Shown here piece by piece: positions 24,612 to 32,428 of a stretch of 64,000 bases of DNA; the first letter of the stretch is position 1; each line of letters opens with the position of its first letter. Location of the stretch: NCBI RefSeq assembly GCF_000685215.1, contig NZ_ARYJ01000013.1:1-64000 (forward strand), given 5' to 3'. The translations under genes were made by a program, and so were the position numbers. The notes under the pieces are model-generated. The model did no database searches. It saw nothing but the letters and a program-made list of their open reading frames with translations, and was not told where the DNA came from. The DNA is from Hyphomonas jannaschiana VP2 (GTDB taxonomy: Bacteria; Pseudomonadota; Alphaproteobacteria; Caulobacterales; Hyphomonadaceae).

Positions 24612-26210
24612 CTAAAGCGCCCGTTCTTTCGTGGCCGTGAAGCGGATGTCCGGGTTCTTTTCCTGGGCGTAGCCGACATCCCACGCATTCTTGGCGAGAT
24701 AGACCGGCGCATCGTCGAGGTCCGTGCCTGACGAGGACTTGTTCTTGTCCAGGAAGGCTTCCAGCACTTTCGGATCATCGCACGACAGCCAGCGCGCCAC
24801 GTTATACGGGGCCGGCTCGAACACGACTTCCAGATTGTATTCTGCCGCCACGCGCTCGATCATCACTTCGAACTGCAGCTGGCCGACGGCGCCGACGATC
24901 ATGTCCGAGCCGATGGACGGCTTGAACAGCTGGGTGACGCCCTCTTCCGCGAGGCTTTCGAGGGCCTTGCGCAAGTGTTTTGCTTTCATTGGATCTTTCA
25001 CGCGGGCACGGCGGAGGAGTTCCGGTGCGAAGTTCGGGATGCCAGCGAACTTGATGTCGCCATTCTCCGACAGGCTGTCGCCGACGCGCAGCTGGCCGTG
25101 GTTCGGCACACCGATCACGTCGCCCGCATAGGCGGTCTCGGCGATCTCGCGGTCCTGCGCGAGGAACATCATCGGATTGTGGATGTTCAGCTGCTTTCCA
25201 CCCGCCGTCTTCAGGCGCATGCCGCGCTTGAACTCGCCCGAGCAAAGACGAAGGAAGGCCACTCGGTCGCGGTGGTTCGGGTCCATGTTCGCCTGGATCT
25301 TGAAGACAAAGCCTGAGACCGTGTTGTCGGCGGCGTGAATGGTGACAGGCTCGCCCTTTTTCTCGGCTTTCTGGTCACGCGGCGGCGGCGCATAGGCGTG
25401 CAGCGTACGGAGCAGCTCCAGAACGCCAAAGTGGCGGAGCGCCGAACCGAACACAACCGGCGTCATGTGCCCGCCAAGGAAGGCTTCCTTGTCGAACTCC
25501 GGCAGCAGGCCAGTCGCCATCTCCATGCCCTCAGCGAGTTCGCCATAAACGCTTTCATCAAGGTTCGCCTGAAGCGTCGCCTCGTCACCGGCGATGCGAG
25601 GGGCAGCCCCAATCTTCGGCGCTTCGCCCGGGCGGCGTTCGAACTGGATCAGTTCCTTCGTGGCCAGGTCGATCATGCCGGAGAAGCGCTGGCCGCTGGC
25701 GGCGGGCCAGTAGAGCGGCGCGGTATCCAGCTGCAGCTTTTCCTGCACTTCGTCCAGCAGCGCGATCGGGTCCTGCGCTTCACGGTCCATCTTGTTGATG
25801 AAGGTCACGATCGGGATGTCACGCAGGCGACAAACTTCAAACAGTTTCAGCGTCTGCGGCTCGATGCCCTTTGCCGCGTCCAGAACCATGACGGCGCAGT
25901 CGGCCGCGGTCAGCGTGCGGTACGTGTCCTCGGAAAAGTCTTCGTGGCCCGGCGTGTCGAGCAGGTTGAAGATCAGGTCCTCGAATTCGAACGTCATCAC
26001 AGAGGCCGACACGGAGATGCCGCGGTCGCGTTCGATCTTCATCCAGTCGGAGGTCGTGCGCCGCGCTTCACCGCGTGCAGCCACTTCCCCGGCCGCGCGG
26101 ATGGCTCCGCCGGCCAGCAGCAGGTTCTCCGTCAGCGTAGTCTTACCGGCGTCAGGGTGAGAGATGATAGCGAAGGTCCGCCGGCGGGCGGCTTCTGCAG
26201 CATGGGACAT
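24612..26210 (-). CDS. prfC: peptide chain release factor 3
   Basis: GTPase that recycles RF1/RF2 from the ribosome after termination; 532 aa, full length. The translational GTPase G domain shows ISHPDAGKTTLTE (G1), RGISVSASVM (G2), DTPGHEDFSEDTYR (G3) and INKMDRE (G4). RF3-type domains II and III follow, with AQDREIAETAYAGDVIGVPNHG and VGAVGQLQFEVMIERVAAEY. It is convergent with the PAN-domain gene, with 5 nt between stops. Confidence 0.97.
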   Translation of the reverse strand: MSHAAEAARRRTFAIISHPDAGKTTLTENLLLAGGAIRAAGEVAARGEARRTTSDWMKIERDRGISVSASVMTFEFEDLIFNLLDTPGHEDFSEDTYRTLTAADCAVMVLDAAKGIEPQTLKLFEVCRLRDIPIVTFINKMDREAQDPIALLDEVQEKLQLDTAPLYWPAASGQRFSGMIDLATKELIQFERRPGEAPKIGAAPRIAGDEATLQANLDESVYGELAEGMEMATGLLPEFDKEAFLGGHMTPVVFGSALRHFGVLELLRTLHAYAPPPRDQKAEKKGEPVTIHAADNTVSGFVFKIQANMDPNHRDRVAFLRLCSGEFKRGMRLKTAGGKQLNIHNPMMFLAQDREIAETAYAGDVIGVPNHGQLRVGDSLSENGDIKFAGIPNFAPELLRRARVKDPMKAKHLRKALESLAEEGVTQLFKPSIGSDMIVGAVGQLQFEVMIERVAAEYNLEVVFEPAPYNVARWLSCDDPKVLEAFLDKNKSSSGTDLDDAPVYLAKNAWDVGYAQEKNPDIRFTATKERAL

Positions 26211-26290
26211 GTTGAAACGGCTCGTCTTTTCCAGGCCGAGCCCCTAGCCGATTTGCGCCGCAGATAGAAGGGCCGGTGTCAGGCTGAGTA

Positions 26291-26665
26291 TCAGGCCGCT
26301 TTCGGCCAGATCTGTTCGAGGTCGGGCGCCTGGCCTTCATGCACGTGGCGTTCGCGCAGGCTGGACAGGATGGTTTCCGGCAGGATGGTGAGACGGGCCT
26401 CGCCGACGCGCTTGTCCGTCACAGGGAACAGGGCCGCATTCGCGCCGGTCTTGGCGATAATCAGGGCGGCGAGGTCTTCGACCAGATTTACTTCCATTGC
26501 CACGCCTTCGCGAACATGTGCCGAGACGACCCGGGCAACGAATTCCAGCGCCTCACGCGCCCGCATGCTGGCAGGATCTCCGCAGCCAAGCACTTTCCAG
26601 CGCTTTGAGAGATGGATTTCCGGGATCGCCACGTCGACGATCTGTTCGTTCAAGAGAAACAGCAT
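26291..26665 (-). CDS. conserved protein of unknown function
   Basis: A 124-aa soluble alpha/beta protein beginning MLFLLNEQIVDVAIPEIHLS. I do not recognise the family. ATG 26665 is preferred (AAGGCGGGG just upstream); ATG 26683 or TTG 26695 would lengthen it by 6 or 10 residues. It lies 80 nt upstream of prfC on the same strand and could share its transcript. Two overlapping CtrA-like motifs lie 53-78 nt upstream. Confidence 0.6.
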   Translation of the reverse strand: MLFLLNEQIVDVAIPEIHLSKRWKVLGCGDPASMRAREALEFVARVVSAHVREGVAMEVNLVEDLAALIIAKTGANAALFPVTDKRVGEARLTILPETILSSLRERHVHEGQAPDLEQIWPKAA

Positions 26666-26717
26666 GACCCCGCCTTGCCCCATGTCCTGATTCAATTTTC
26701 AAGCTGCCCGCACGGGG

Positions 26718-26743
26718 TTAGCGGGGGGTTAACGCAGGCTTAC
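26718..26743. promoter_or_regulatory. overlapping CtrA-like motifs
   Basis: TTAG-N7-TTAA (26718-26732) overlaps TTAA-N7-TTAC (26729-26743), giving three half-sites in phase at 11-nt steps. Each pair has one mismatch from TTAA-N7-TTAA. They lie between the DUF1491 gene and the 124-aa protein gene, in the presumed promoter of the latter. Confidence 0.35.
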
Positions 26744-26792
26744 GGCGGGCAAAGGAATTTGCCGGATCCTGCGACAGGATTCAGGCTCCATT

Positions 26793-27140
26793 TCAGGCGC
26801 CTTCCTCGACGTGTTCGGTGAGGAAATGCCGGCCTTCCTTGTCCTCGATCTCGACGACCCAGAGATCGCTGTCGCGCTTGCGGGCGCGGGCAACATAATC
26901 ATCCACCTCGCGCTCATCCGGTCCGATGCCCTGAGCGGCGAGGTTCAGGAAGATGCGGTCGCCGTCCATGTCCATGGATGGGGTGTAGGCCGCGGCCGTC
27001 CCGTCCAGCCGCGCAACCTTGATCAGAACATCCCCGCGCGAGTCATCGCCATGCTGCACGATGAAACCGGACGCCCCTGCCACTTCGGCACGGCGGATCA
27101 GGGCCTCGACCCAGAGGCGTGTCGGCAGACGTTCCATCAT
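26793..27140 (-). CDS. DUF1491 family protein
   Basis: A 115-aa protein recognised as DUF1491, an alphaproteobacterial family: RLPTRLWVEALIRRAEVAGASGFIVQHGD at the start, GDVLIKVARLDG, and DYVARARKRDSDLWVVEIEDKEGRHFL at the end. Function is unknown. The start at 27140 has AAGGAG at 8 nt; the longer reading to 27302 begins with non-family residues. Confidence 0.88.
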   Translation of the reverse strand: MMERLPTRLWVEALIRRAEVAGASGFIVQHGDDSRGDVLIKVARLDGTAAAYTPSMDMDGDRIFLNLAAQGIGPDEREVDDYVARARKRDSDLWVVEIEDKEGRHFLTEHVEEGA

Positions 27141-27227
27141 CACGCAGCTCCTTCCATTCGGCACAGCAATTGCAGTTTGCACATGGGTGTTAACGCACTG
27201 GCAACCGACTGAGAAAGGGGCCATGGC

Positions 27228-27428
27228 ATGAAAAGCAGCGACCTCATTCTGCTCGCACCGGCAATTGCCTTTGCTGGCGGCCTGACAGGCCTCATGCAGC
27301 ATACCACCTATCCGGACGATGTGCTGTATCTCGCCACGTCCATTTTCCTGTTCATTGTCGGTGTCGCGGCCTTCGGCGGCCTGCTCCTGCTGGTCCGCGC
27401 CAGCCTGAACGAGAATGAGGACAGCTGA
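27228..27428 (+). CDS. small two-helix membrane protein
   Basis: A 66-aa protein with two hydrophobic helices (LILLAPAIAFAGGLTGLM and ATSIFLFIVGVAAFGGLLLL) and a short acidic C-terminus. An AAAGGGG stretch sits about 8 nt upstream. No family is recognised. It is divergent from DUF1491 and convergent with the histidine kinase. Coding is likely given the membrane pattern and ribosome-binding site, but the protein is short. Confidence 0.55.
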   Translation: MKSSDLILLAPAIAFAGGLTGLMQHTTYPDDVLYLATSIFLFIVGVAAFGGLLLLVRASLNENEDS

Positions 27429-27464
27429 TCTCGGCTGGCCCTGCTTCCCGTAAGAAACCGATCC

Positions 27465-29057
27465 CTATTCCAGGTCTTCGTCGTTAGCTCGTGGCAGGGT
27501 GACGGACACGCGCGTGCCTTTGCCCGGCGCAGAGCGGATGTCGATCTGACCGCCATGAAGCTCTGCAAAGCGTTTGACCACGGCAAGGCCCAGCCCCGTC
27601 CCCTTCACGCCGCGGGCATTCCCGCCCTGCGCAAACGGCTCCAGCGCGAGGCGAACATCTTCTTCGCTCATGCCGGCGCCTTTGTCAGTCACGGACAGGA
27701 TGGCGGCATTGCCCTCGATCGCCGCTTCCAGCACCACGGCACTGCCATTCTCTGAATACTTGATCGCATTCGAGATGAGGTTCTGCCAGATCTGGCGGAC
27801 GGCGCGCGCATCGGCCTGCGCCCAGACATCGTCCTCGGCTTTCAGGCGCAGCTTCACGCCAGCCCGCTCGGCCTGATTGTCGAGCTGGCGGATCACCGAT
27901 TTGGCGGAGGCCGCAAGATCGACCGGCTCTGGCTCAAGACGCTGACGGTCGGCATCTGCGCGCGCGAGATCCAGCATGTCTTCGACCATAAGCAGCAATT
28001 CCTGCCCGCTGTCATGAATAATGGCCGGATAGTCCTGATAGGCTTCCGGCAGAGGGCCGCGCACGCCATGCCGCATCATGTCAGCATACCCGATAATCGC
28101 ATTGAGCGGGGTTTTGAGGTCATGGCCGAGCGACGCGAAAAAGGCCGTACGCTGGCGGACCGCTTCCCTCGCCTTCGCCTCGGCATCGACGGGGTCAGCC
28201 TTGGCCGCCTGCTGAGGACGATCGATCAGCGCGATATGCGTGCCACCATCATAAGGCGTTGCGCAGAAGGCCACGGTGCGGCCGTTCACAAGATGAGTTT
28301 CGCCCGCCTGCGCTGTGGCCGCCATCAGGCTGGCCGGCATGGCTGATGGGTCCAGCACATCGCGCAGGAGCGTTCCGGCACCGATCCCCGGCAGGCCGAG
28401 CCGGTCACCATCGGCGCCGCGGATCATCCCGTCGGGAGTGACGTCCAGGAGAAGCACGCCGGATTTTGCCGGCACAGGGATGGTCGCCTTCGCCGGATGG
28501 GACACCTCGACCGGTGCAATCTCTGCGGTCGCTGCGGCCAGTTCCTCCTGCCCGCGCGCAAGATACCAGACCAGCAAGGCAAATGTCACAAGCGCTGCAA
28601 AAGCCAGCAGCCGGGCAACGCCGGAAAAGCCCGTCACGGCCTCTCCGGAAGGCAGAATCCCGATTTCGGACAACAGGATCGCAGCAAAATACGCCCCGGC
28701 TCCGAAAATCGAGGCTTCGGCCGCCATGGCAGAGTTTCCGAGGTTGAGCGCCACGAGAGGGGCAATCACGAACAGAACCGCCAGCGGAGACATGGCCGCC
28801 CCGCTCAAAGCGAGGGTGAACGCTGCAAACACGGTCCACGTAATCACCAGGAATGACGGGGCAAACTGGTTCAGAAGCCGGTCACGGCCGAGGAGAAAAA
28901 AGCCCGCCAGCCCCGGCAGGGCCGCCAACCCCAGCCAGGCGAATGACAATGCCTCTCTTTCGCGTGACACGAGAACAGAACCGGCAACCGCCGCCACCAT
29001 GGCCAGCCAGCCAAGGTGTATAATCTGTAATCTCTGACGCTGCTTTTGGGGCAACAT
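27465..29057 (-). CDS. membrane sensor histidine kinase
   Basis: A 530-aa two-component sensor. The N-terminal 190 residues contain about six membrane helices, followed by a PAS-like region (about 210-285), the DHp helix with the phospho-acceptor His in FFASLGHDLKTPLNAIIGYADMM near residue 313, and a HATPase domain (NLISNAIKYSENG, DKGAGMSEEDV, GTGLGLAVVKRFAELHGG). The DHp sequence HDLKTPLNAIIGYADMMRHG resembles the PdhS/PleC group acting on DivK in alphaproteobacteria; this is inference. ATG 29057 has GGGG upstream; 29087 is an alternative. No response regulator is adjacent. Confidence 0.88.
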   Translation of the reverse strand: MLPQKQRQRLQIIHLGWLAMVAAVAGSVLVSREREALSFAWLGLAALPGLAGFFLLGRDRLLNQFAPSFLVITWTVFAAFTLALSGAAMSPLAVLFVIAPLVALNLGNSAMAAEASIFGAGAYFAAILLSEIGILPSGEAVTGFSGVARLLAFAALVTFALLVWYLARGQEELAAATAEIAPVEVSHPAKATIPVPAKSGVLLLDVTPDGMIRGADGDRLGLPGIGAGTLLRDVLDPSAMPASLMAATAQAGETHLVNGRTVAFCATPYDGGTHIALIDRPQQAAKADPVDAEAKAREAVRQRTAFFASLGHDLKTPLNAIIGYADMMRHGVRGPLPEAYQDYPAIIHDSGQELLLMVEDMLDLARADADRQRLEPEPVDLAASAKSVIRQLDNQAERAGVKLRLKAEDDVWAQADARAVRQIWQNLISNAIKYSENGSAVVLEAAIEGNAAILSVTDKGAGMSEEDVRLALEPFAQGGNARGVKGTGLGLAVVKRFAELHGGQIDIRSAPGKGTRVSVTLPRANDEDLE

Positions 29058-29207
29058 ATTAATACCCCGGTGAGATTCATTAGGCATTGTGAAGGTGTCG
29101 GCGGTTTCTTGCTGTATTTGTAATGCAAGAAGCGGGCAAGCTGCTGTTCCCCCCTTGGGGAACTTCAGGCACAAAGTATCGTGTGTCGCGTGAGGGAGTG
29201 AGCGAAC

Positions 29208-30206
29208 ATGTATTCCATCAGAACGATCGGGGCCATTGTTGTCGCTATGGGAATGGCTCTCGGAGCCTCTGCCCAGGAAACAAAGGCTGAAGAGCAGAAA
29301 TCCGGCGACGCGATTTCAAAATCCGCTGCCGTATACGCCACCTACCAGTCTGAAGTAACGGACGTGAAAACGAAGCCTCTCGGCTCGGCCAGCGACATCG
29401 ACCACGCCCTGAACTCGCTCGGTGGACACAATCCGGACCAGCTGTCGCAAGGCTGGATCTCCTATTCCGCGCTTATCGCCTCGCAGGACCCCGAATATCG
29501 CGCCGCCGTGCGTGACATCGCAGATTTCTACGGCCGCGACGCCATGATGAACGGCCTCGCCAATGATGTGCGCTACGCCCGCACACTCAATGGCGGCGAC
29601 ACGGCCGTCAGCGCGGCCCTCGCCGCAACCGAAGCCGACAGCCGCCGCCTGACCAGCGCCGCCGCCTTCGTGAAGGAGCAGGCCTATTCGCTGCAGGCAT
29701 CCGGCTGGGCCAAAGCCAAGATCGGCAATTCAGGCGCCAAGGCCACGGCGCTCGACCGGATCCAGAAGGCCGGTATCCCGGCCAGCCAGCCGCTGGTCAA
29801 TGCCTTCAGCGCGGCAGACATCGATGGCGTGCTGGTGCAGGCTGGTGCCCCCGGCGCCCCGTCGCTTTGGGACAATGTCTCCGGGGCCGCCAGCGCGATC
29901 CGTTTCCCGGCCGCGATGACCTCCGGCCTCAAACTCAACCGCAAGCGCGTAAAATATGGCAAGGAACCGATCGCCGACCAGATCGCCACGCTCGCCGCTT
30001 TCCGCGTGATGGGCGCTGAGGCCGCCACGCCGGCCCAGATGTCCAGCGCCATGTCCGAACGCGAAACCCGCGGCTGCATGAACATGGCCAACCTGAACCT
30101 GCAACAGTGCGTTGCCGCTGCGAACCAGCAGTACGAAGTACCTTTCTGTATCGGAGAGCACGCGCTTGCCGATGTGGGTAAGTGCATCGGTGGGGTCTAC
30201 CAGTAA
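29208..30206 (+). CDS. exported protein of unknown function with C-terminal Cys cluster
   Basis: A 332-aa secreted protein with a Sec signal cleaved after ASA (about residue 23). The mature part is Ala-rich and helical, with no recognised domain. The last 45 residues carry four Cys (RGCMNMANLNLQQC, PFCIG, GKCIGG), probably two disulfides in a periplasmic or outer-membrane-associated domain. GTGAGGGAGTGAGC precedes the ATG as a ribosome-binding region. It is divergent from the histidine kinase across 150 bp and is followed by a good intrinsic terminator, so it is likely monocistronic. Confidence 0.7.
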   Translation: MYSIRTIGAIVVAMGMALGASAQETKAEEQKSGDAISKSAAVYATYQSEVTDVKTKPLGSASDIDHALNSLGGHNPDQLSQGWISYSALIASQDPEYRAAVRDIADFYGRDAMMNGLANDVRYARTLNGGDTAVSAALAATEADSRRLTSAAAFVKEQAYSLQASGWAKAKIGNSGAKATALDRIQKAGIPASQPLVNAFSAADIDGVLVQAGAPGAPSLWDNVSGAASAIRFPAAMTSGLKLNRKRVKYGKEPIADQIATLAAFRVMGAEAATPAQMSSAMSERETRGCMNMANLNLQQCVAAANQQYEVPFCIGEHALADVGKCIGGVYQ

Positions 30207-30229
30207 GCCCCCTCCATCTCTCAACCTTT

Positions 30230-30265
30230 ACCCCCGGGGCCCATGGCCGCCGGGGGTTTTCTTTT
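30230..30265 (+). terminator. Rho-independent terminator of the exported-protein gene
   Basis: An 8-bp stem (ACCCCCGG/CCGGGGGT) followed by TTTCTTTT, 24 nt after the stop codon at 30206. It lies upstream of the sufE start at 30281, so sufE must have its own promoter in or near it, or depend on read-through. Confidence 0.8.
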
Positions 30266-30280
30266 GTAGCCGGATGCCCC

Positions 30281-30712
30281 ATGTCAGCGCCCATGAGCAT
30301 TGCCGAAACCGCCGCCGACATCCGTGAAGACTTCTCCTGGCTTGAAGACTGGGAGGCGCGCTACGCCCACATCATCGACCTGGGCAAGGCAAACCCGCCT
30401 TTGGAACCGCACGAGCGGACTGAGGAAACACGGGTGCGCGGCTGCGCCAGCCAGGTCTGGCTTGTCACGGACTGGGACAACGGCAAGCTGGTCCTGCGGG
30501 CAGAGTCGGACGCGATGATCGTGTCCGGCCTGATCGCCCTGCTCATCCAGCTCTATAATGGCGCAACGAAGGAAGAGATCCTGTCCTTCGATGCCAGGGC
30601 CTTCCTCGACGAGATTGGCGTCAGCGGTGCCCTGACGGCGCAGCGTTCCAACGGCCTCGCCTCCATGCTGGCCCGCATTCAGGACGATGCCAAAGCCCTG
30701 CCCACCAGCTGA
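30281..30712 (+). CDS. sufE: SufE family sulfur acceptor
   Basis: A 143-aa SufE-like protein that takes persulfide sulfur from SufS for Fe-S cluster assembly. The active-site Cys lies in RVRGCASQVWLV; DFSWLEDWEARYAHIIDLG and SGLIALLIQLYNGATKEEIL are family signatures. ATG 30281 or 30293 could be used. No suf operon is adjacent. Its last 34 nt overlap the 3' end of the convergent DUF6456-like gene. Confidence 0.92.
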   Translation: MSAPMSIAETAADIREDFSWLEDWEARYAHIIDLGKANPPLEPHERTEETRVRGCASQVWLVTDWDNGKLVLRAESDAMIVSGLIALLIQLYNGATKEEILSFDARAFLDEIGVSGALTAQRSNGLASMLARIQDDAKALPTS

Positions 30713-31323
30713 CCGGGCGCGAGCAAGCCGTAGACTTCCGCCAGCTTCGTCAGTGCACTCTGCGCTTCTTGCAGGCCGTGCCCCGTCACATGCCGGAATG
30801 CCGACAGGGTAAGCCGGTCCAACACCAGCATTTCAACGGCCTCTGCCCGGTCTGCCCCCATCTTCTCTTCAAGCGCTTCAAGCCGCAAACGTGCCGCCGC
30901 CTGCAGGCGCGGATCGTCTGTGCGCCGCCCGCCCGGAGACGCCGCCAGATGATAATCCGCGCCGAACCGGCTGGCCGCCGCGCGAAGCCGGGTCTCTTCC
31001 GCGCAACGTCTTGCGGCCAGGTCCAGCAGGCTTTCCGGTGTTTTGCTTTCTGCCGGGTCCGAGACAGCGAGCGGTTTTAGCCGCACAGCCTGTGCTTCGC
31101 CCGCCTGCACCAGCCGGTCGGGATCACCGCGAAACGCCGCCAGCAGCCGCGCCCCTTTCAGCCGCGCCACGATATGCGGCGGTAACCGCCCGCAGCGGCG
31201 GCTGCGTTCATCCGCTCTCTGATGAACCCGGAAGGCTGTCCCGTCCCTTACAATCAGGCCGCCCGCTCGCAGGAGACGCCGGGCGCGCCAGCCGGACAGG
31301 GGACGCTCTGACTTAGCCGGCAT
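30679..31323 (-). CDS. DUF6456-like protein
   Basis: A 214-aa basic protein. The C-terminal half (AAARLRLEALEEKMGADRAEAVEMLVLDRLTLS... to LTKLAEVYGLL) resembles DUF6456, found in alphaproteobacteria beside small helix-turn-helix proteins; the match is by eye. The N-terminus (RLLRAGGLIVRDGTAFRVH) may be a small winged fold. It overlaps the upstream DnaA-domain-like gene by 11 nt, so the two are translationally coupled and probably act together in DNA binding or transcription. Its 3' end overlaps sufE. Confidence 0.65.
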   Translation of the reverse strand: MPAKSERPLSGWRARRLLRAGGLIVRDGTAFRVHQRADERSRRCGRLPPHIVARLKGARLLAAFRGDPDRLVQAGEAQAVRLKPLAVSDPAESKTPESLLDLAARRCAEETRLRAAASRFGADYHLAASPGGRRTDDPRLQAAARLRLEALEEKMGADRAEAVEMLVLDRLTLSAFRHVTGHGLQEAQSALTKLAEVYGLLAPGQLVGRALASS

Positions 31324-31678
31324 GGGCGATCCGCATCTCTTCGGCTGGCGCCTCACCCAGCACCGCAACGCTGGAAAGCCCGACAGACAACTGCTCCACC
31401 CAGATGTCGAAATCCGGATCGTCGCGCAGGTCCTCGATCACCTGGCAGGCATAGGACACGGTCGACCGGTCCCGCGTGAAGGCCCGGGCGACCCGGCTGA
31501 GACTCATGCCGAGACTCGCCCGCAGAAGGTACATCGCGACCTGCCGGGCGCGCGCTTCTGCCGGAGAGCCCCGACCGCCGCTCAGCACATCCTCCGCTTT
31601 CAGCCCGAGCGCATAGGCCGTCAGGGCGCCGGCGAGATAGGCGCGGTCTTCATCTTTCTGGGGATCGAAATCCGGCAA
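31313..31678 (-). CDS. stand-alone DnaA domain IV-like DNA-binding protein
   Basis: A 121-aa protein whose centre (about residues 42-92) matches the helix-turn-helix of DnaA domain IV: RQVAMYLLRASLGMSLSRVA, then ARAFTRDRSTVSYACQVIED. In DnaA the equivalent RDHSTV segment recognises the DnaA box. There is no AAA+ domain, so it cannot be a replication initiator; it may bind DnaA-box-like sites as a regulator or competitor. It is coupled to the DUF6456-like gene downstream. Such orphan proteins are seen in alphaproteobacteria, but their role is not settled. Confidence 0.8.
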   Translation of the reverse strand: MPDFDPQKDEDRAYLAGALTAYALGLKAEDVLSGGRGSPAEARARQVAMYLLRASLGMSLSRVARAFTRDRSTVSYACQVIEDLRDDPDFDIWVEQLSVGLSSVAVLGEAPAEEMRIAHAG

Positions 31679-31781
31679 GTCATCCTCCTGTTGTCTGGAA
31701 CAGGCAGAAGACTACCCGAGATCAGGCAGTGTAGGATAACTTTCCTATTCACGCAATGCAGCGCCCGGCGCCACAAGGGAT

Positions 31782-32279
31782 TCAGGCGGCGTGGAGGTTC
31801 GATTTCTGGTGGATAGCGGCCCCAACCGGCGGCGTCAGCAGCAGGCGGCGGCTGGCCAGTTCCTCATCATGGCACAGGACCTGGCTGATCCGGCCATCGG
31901 CCCCGGCCAGCGGCAGGCGCAGCCAGGCATGCAGCCGGTTGCCGGTCTCGATCACGCCGCCAACAGGCGTTCCGCGATCAATGGCGGCGGACAGGCCGAG
32001 CGAGAAGGTCTCCGCGGCCGTGCCAGCCACATCCTCGACGCGGCGGCCCCGGGCCTCGAATCCCAGCAGGTCGCGCAACCGGGACCCGGCGATCCGGAAA
32101 CGCCCTGCCCCCGACTCGTCGAACTCGACGATGGAAATGCTGGCCAGCATGGACCGCAGGTGTCCCGGATCAATCGATTCGCGGCGCGGCACGCCGTCCG
32201 ATTCGCCAAGCCGACACCAATAGTCGACGAGGCTGCGCTGGACAGCCGTTACGCCTCTGAAAACATTCTGTTTGGTCAT
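31782..32279 (-). CDS. PAS_5 family protein
   Basis: A 165-aa single-domain PAS-like protein of the alphaproteobacterial PAS_5 family: LVDYWCRLGESDGVPRRESI, then FRIAGSRLRDLLGFEARGR (PAS core) and a late LRLPLAG strand. No output domain is attached, so it may bind a ligand or partner protein. It lies downstream of mucR on the same strand, with a 149-bp A/T-rich region containing a 20-bp palindrome between them, so it probably has its own regulated promoter. Confidence 0.8.
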   Translation of the reverse strand: MTKQNVFRGVTAVQRSLVDYWCRLGESDGVPRRESIDPGHLRSMLASISIVEFDESGAGRFRIAGSRLRDLLGFEARGRRVEDVAGTAAETFSLGLSAAIDRGTPVGGVIETGNRLHAWLRLPLAGADGRISQVLCHDEELASRRLLLTPPVGAAIHQKSNLHAA

Positions 32280-32295
32280 CTTCAGCCACCCCCGT

Positions 32296-32315
32296 GGTGA
32301 TTCGATAGAATCACC
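32296..32315. promoter_or_regulatory. 20-bp perfect inverted repeat upstream of the PAS_5 gene
   Basis: The arms GGTGATTC and GAATCACC are perfect inverts around a GATA spacer, 17 nt upstream of the PAS_5 ATG at 32279. It could be an operator for a dimeric regulator overlapping the 5' leader. The adjoining 32335-32425 stretch is unusually A/T-rich, which suits MucR-type binding. Confidence 0.5.
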
Positions 32316-32428
32316 TATCGCGCGAGTTGCGGGTCCGAATCAAGAGTCTTTGTGATGTTTTGTTAACCAAGATTACCGGAATATTTTATTTCGCTTCCGG
32401 AACAACAAGTATTCGTGGCTGTATTCTT

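Noticed and set aside
32335-32360. CtrA site at TTAACCAAGATTACC
   Set aside because: The spacing between half-sites is 6, not 7, and the second half is poor.
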